The translations under genes and the position numbers were made by a program. Below are positions 13,534 through 15,724 of a DNA stretch of 15,724 nt, piece after piece (the first letter of the stretch is position 1; each line of letters begins with the position of its first letter). The stretch is from Acetobacteraceae bacterium. Its GTDB lineage: Bacteria; Pseudomonadota; Alphaproteobacteria; Acetobacterales; Acetobacteraceae. The stretch is taken from positions 1-15,724 of the forward strand of contig CANJXD010000077.1 in the NCBI GenBank assembly GCA_947478535.1, read 5' to 3'. Under the pieces are notes generated by a model. It made no database searches. It had not been told where the DNA came from and saw only the letters and a program-made list of their open reading frames with translations.

Positions 13534-15099
13534 CTACCACTCCCCGTAGAACACCCCGGCCGCCTTGTGGCGGTCGGTCCGAAGTTCCGCCTCCGCCCAG
13601 GTCAGCGTCGTCCGGCGCTTGAGCCCGGTGAACCAGGTGAGCAGCCTCTCCCGCATCGCCTGGCGCACCTCCTCCAGTGCCGGGTCGGCGCCGAGGTCGT
13701 GGAATTCCTCGGGGTCCTGCTCCAGGTCGAAAAGCTGGGGGCGATAGCCGCTGGTCCAGTGGACGTATTTCCACCGCGCCTCCCGCACCATCCAGGCATG
13801 ATGCTGCCCCGTGGCGTGGCCGCGCCGCCGCCGCGCACCGCGAAAGGTCCAGTCCAGTTCGCTGAACACCGCATCCCGCCACACCGGTGCGGCGCCACGC
13901 GTCAGCGGCAACAGGGATCGCCCTTCCAGCAGATGCTCGGCCGGGTCCAGCGCCAGCGCATCGAGGATGGTGGGCACGACATCGATCGCCTCGACGAAGC
14001 GGCGATCCACCGTGCCCCGTGTGCCATCCGCGGCCCGGGACGGGTCATACAGCAGGAACGGCACCCGCTGGATGCACTCGTGAAACAGCTCCTTCTCCCC
14101 CATCCAGTGGTCGCCGAGATAGTCGCCATGGTCGGAACAGAACACCACCAGCGTATCGTCCCACCGCCCCAGCGCCTCCATCGCCGCCCAGACTCGGCCG
14201 AGATGGTCATCGAGCTGCGAGATCAGCCCCTGATAGGCCGGGCGCACCGTGGCGATGCAATCATCCCGCTGGAAGCTCCGGCAGACTTCCTCTTCCTGCC
14301 ATTCACGCAGCATGGGATGCACGGCGGGACCACGTTCGTCAGGGTGGCGGGATACGGGCAGGCATTGGTCCCGCGTATACATCGCATGGTAGGGCGCCGG
14401 CGCGATGTAGGGCCAGTGCGGCTTGACGTAGGACAGGTGCAGCACCCAGGGCGCATCGCCCTGCTTCGCCATGAAGTCGATCGCCATGTCGGTGGTGTAG
14501 GCGGTCTCGCTATGCTCCTCCCTCACCCGCGCGGGCAGGTGGGCGTTGCGCATCTTCCAGCCATTGTGGACCTGGCCCTTGGCGTCCTCAACGGCGATGA
14601 CATAGTCCGTCCAGGGGTCGCGGCTGTCATAGCCGCGCGCGCGGAGCCAATGGGCATAGGCGCTGTCAGGCTCGGCGTGATGGCCGTCATGCCGATCGAC
14701 CAGTGAGAACCAGCCTTCCTTCAGCAGCGCCGCCAGGTCGTGCTGGCCATCCAGCGCCAGGCGCTTCATGCCGCGCGCATCCGGCAACATGTGGGTCTTG
14801 CCCGCCAGCGCCAGCGTCCGCCCGGCTTCGCGCAGATGCCAGCCCAGCGTCACTTCCCCCACGCTGAGCGGCACCCGGTTATGCGTGGCGCCGTGGGAGG
14901 AGACGTAGCGCCCGGTATAGTAGGACATGCGGGACGGCCCGCAGATGCCGGACTGCACATAGGCTTCGGCGAAGCGCACGCCACGCGCGGCCAGCGCATC
15001 GAGATGCGGCGTCCGCAGGAAGGGATGCCCCGCGCAGCCCAGGTGATCCCAGCGCAACTGGTCGCACATGATGAACAGCACGTTGCGGATGGCGGTCAT
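13534..15099 (-). CDS. Sulfatase / phosphonate monoester hydrolase-like enzyme
   Basis: This belongs to the alkaline phosphatase superfamily, type I sulfatase fold, and hydrolyses a sulfate or phosphonate ester. In the 521-residue product the nucleophile motif is SGICGPSRMSYYTGR, with Cys53 in the C-x-P-S-R context converted to formylglycine by FGE or an anaerobic enzyme. Metal and active-site residues visible are Asp13 (MCDQ), Lys101-x-His103 (GKTHM), His228 (KPHWPY) and Asp323-His324 (CSDHGDYLGDHWMGEKE), with Lys336. The MCDQLRW opening (Asp-Gln rather than Asp-Asp) and CGPSR resemble phosphonate monoester hydrolases, so the substrate is open. No signal peptide is seen, suggesting a cytoplasmic enzyme. 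The start at 15099 gives the normal short lead (MTAIRNVLFIMCDQ). The ribosome-binding site is weak. Confidence 0.9.
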   Translation of the reverse strand: MTAIRNVLFIMCDQLRWDHLGCAGHPFLRTPHLDALAARGVRFAEAYVQSGICGPSRMSYYTGRYVSSHGATHNRVPLSVGEVTLGWHLREAGRTLALAGKTHMLPDARGMKRLALDGQHDLAALLKEGWFSLVDRHDGHHAEPDSAYAHWLRARGYDSRDPWTDYVIAVEDAKGQVHNGWKMRNAHLPARVREEHSETAYTTDMAIDFMAKQGDAPWVLHLSYVKPHWPYIAPAPYHAMYTRDQCLPVSRHPDERGPAVHPMLREWQEEEVCRSFQRDDCIATVRPAYQGLISQLDDHLGRVWAAMEALGRWDDTLVVFCSDHGDYLGDHWMGEKELFHECIQRVPFLLYDPSRAADGTRGTVDRRFVEAIDVVPTILDALALDPAEHLLEGRSLLPLTRGAAPVWRDAVFSELDWTFRGARRRRGHATGQHHAWMVREARWKYVHWTSGYRPQLFDLEQDPEEFHDLGADPALEEVRQAMRERLLTWFTGLKRRTTLTWAEAELRTDRHKAAGVFYGEW

Positions 15100-15150
15100 G
15101 GGCGGTCCCGGTCGTTTCCCCGGCCCCAGCCTACAGACTCAGCCACATGC

Positions 15151-15202
15151 TGCCAGCCCAAGTGGGCAGCCCCAATGGGCAGCCCCAATGGGCAGCCCAA
15201 GC
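15151..15202. repeat. 13-bp tandem repeat upstream of the sulfatase gene
   Basis: Two exact copies of GGGCAGCCCCAAT (15164-15176 and 15177-15189) are flanked by two diverged copies (15151-15163 and 15190-15202). The array is non-coding, between the sulfatase start and the substrate-binding protein stop. It could vary in copy number; any regulatory role is unknown. Confidence 0.8.
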
Positions 15203-15208
15203 GGGAAA

Positions 15209-15236
15209 CGGGGCGCGCCCGCGATGACGCGCCCCG
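15209..15236 (-). terminator. Probable intrinsic terminator of the substrate-binding protein gene
   Basis: CGGGGCGCG (15209-15217) pairs perfectly with CGCGCCCCG (15228-15236) over a 10-nt loop. On the minus strand it begins 7 nt after the stop codon of the substrate-binding protein and is followed by TTTCCC. The T-run is short, so efficiency is uncertain. Confidence 0.55.
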
Positions 15237-15243
15237 AAGGCCC

Positions 15244-15584
15244 TCACATCTCGGCGTAGGTGCCGTTGCGCCAGACGTAGAAGACGTAGTCCGGCACCGT
15301 CACATCGCCCTTGCCGTCGAAGGAGATGTCGCCGAGCACCGTCTGCCACGGACCACCGGACTTCATCAGCGCCGCGATGCGGCGGGGATCGACGCCATTC
15401 GTCCGGGTCGCCGCCGCTGCCCAGATCTGCACGGCGGCATAGGTGTAGAGGACATAACCCTCGGGATCGATGTTCTTCGCCCGGAAGGATTGCACCACGG
15501 CGGCGGCTGTCGGGCGCTTGCGCGGGTCGCTGCTGAAGGTCATCAGCGTGCCCTCGCCGGCCGCACCGGTGATCTGCCATCCCG
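15244..15584 (-). pseudogene. Branched-chain amino acid-type ABC substrate-binding protein, 3' exon (interrupted by group II intron)
   Basis: The C-terminal 113 codons encode the end of a periplasmic ligand-binding protein of the LivJ/LivK class, which delivers branched-chain amino acids or similar solutes to an ABC importer. Recognisable segments are WQITGAAGEGTLMTFSSDPR, FRAKNIDPEGYVLYTYAAVQ with IWAAA, and GPWQTVLGDISFDGKGDVTV followed by PDYVFYVWRNGTYAEM. The family motif continues unbroken upstream of the first Met (15543) to about 15584, so the true gene does not start there. Just beyond, the frame meets TAA at 15598-15600 inside intron sequence. As DNA it is a split gene; if the intron splices, a full protein could still be made. 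An upstream exon must lie beyond the right edge. Confidence 0.8.
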
Positions 15585-15587
15585 GTA

Positions 15588-15611
15588 GGGACGCCCGTTA
15601 CCGGGCGCCCC
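15588..15611 (-). ncRNA. Group II intron domain VI-like stem
   Basis: GGGGCGCCCG (15611-15602) pairs with CGGGCGTCCC (15597-15588), including one G-U pair, around a GTAA tetraloop. It starts 7 nt after domain V and ends 3 nt before the inferred intron end. No unpaired adenosine is visible in the 3' strand, where the branch point is normally found. Confidence 0.65.
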
Positions 15612-15618
15612 CCGGACA

Positions 15619-15651
15619 GATCCGAGCGTGCGCTGCTAACGCACTCGGCTC
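15619..15651 (-). ncRNA. Group II intron domain V
   Basis: On the minus strand GAGCCGAG (15651-15644) pairs with CTCGGATC (15626-15619), with one G-A mismatch at the third pair. A two-nucleotide CG bulge (15628-15627) follows, then an upper TGCG/CGCA stem and a short loop. The AGC catalytic triad sits at 15650-15648. An 8-bp lower stem, CG bulge and upper stem in 33 nt is the standard geometry of domain V. Confidence 0.78.
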
Positions 15652-15724
15652 CCACCTCGGGTGTTTGACGATGAAGCGTTGCTGCGGATACGGGTGCTGG
15701 ACCCTGGCGGGCGGCAGCCACCGC

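Larger units (their letters stand above)
15585..15724 (-). mobile_element. Group II intron, 3' end (runs off right edge)
   Basis: The 140 nt upstream of the interrupted gene end carry the catalytic 3' domains of a bacterial group II self-splicing retroelement: domain V at 15619-15651 and a domain VI-like GTAA-loop stem at 15588-15611, then a TAC end (AY 3' terminus) at 15587-15585. The element lies in the same orientation as the host gene. The minus frame RWLPPARVQHPYPQQRF is open from the edge through domain V to the TAA at 15598-15600; whether it belongs to the intron-encoded reverse transcriptase tail is unclear. The 5' end, domains I-IV and any reverse transcriptase gene are outside. Exact 3' boundary is uncertain by a few nt. 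Confidence 0.75.

Noticed and set aside
13534..15099. Choline sulfatase (BetC)
   Set aside because: The active-site region is CGPSR rather than the CAPGR-type motif recalled for BetC, and no choline/betaine genes adjoin it.
15131..15721. 196-codon minus-strand open frame covering the right end
   Set aside because: It is out of frame with the transporter exon, which has the clear Liv-type motifs, and it crosses the intron domains V and VI.

Overview
The window comes from a high-GC alphaproteobacterium. FlbT, a Caulobacter-type sigma-54 promoter in front of the flagellar hook operon, and the flgEKL/fliK/flgD arrangement all fit this class. The very high GC content and general gene style suggest Acetobacteraceae (Roseomonas-like), but that assignment is inference from style, not from a marker gene.

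Left half (1-8096): a late flagellar locus. Reading on the minus strand from the middle outward, it runs flgE (hook), flgK and flgL (hook-filament junction), with gaps of 3-7 nt that indicate one operon. A 242-nt spacer with several inverted repeats follows, then flbT (post-transcriptional regulator of flagellin), a 191-nt leader with a perfect 8-3-8 dyad, and the N-terminal 102 codons of a flagellin running off the left edge. Divergent from flgE on the plus strand are fliK (hook-length control; Pro/Ala-rich with three sets of 15-nt tandem repeats) and flgD (hook cap). The 178-nt flgE/fliK intergenic region holds a consensus sigma-54 promoter facing flgE, a second GG-N10-GC element facing fliK, and a cluster of TGCCG half-sites phased at about 20-21 bp between them. 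This is the layout expected for a shared FlbD-type activator.

Middle (8103-13513): ordinary chromosomal genes. pgi (glucose-6-phosphate isomerase) converges on flgD. A 1022-residue membrane hybrid sensor kinase (extracytoplasmic sensor, two PAS domains, HisKA/HATPase, receiver) is divergent from pgi. A short RutF/HpaC-type flavin reductase follows it.

Right end (13534-15724): an alkaline-phosphatase-superfamily sulfatase or phosphonate monoester hydrolase with a C-G-P-S-R formylglycine motif. Upstream of it lie a 13-bp tandem repeat, a probable terminator and the C-terminal 113 codons of a branched-chain-amino-acid-type ABC substrate-binding protein. The substrate-binding gene is interrupted at about 15585 by sequence that folds as domains V and VI of a group II intron, in the same orientation as the gene; the rest of the intron lies beyond the right edge.

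No tRNA, rRNA or CRISPR array was found. The most noteworthy signals are the group II intron junction, the sigma-54/enhancer architecture between flgE and fliK, and the structured leaders around flbT and flagellin.
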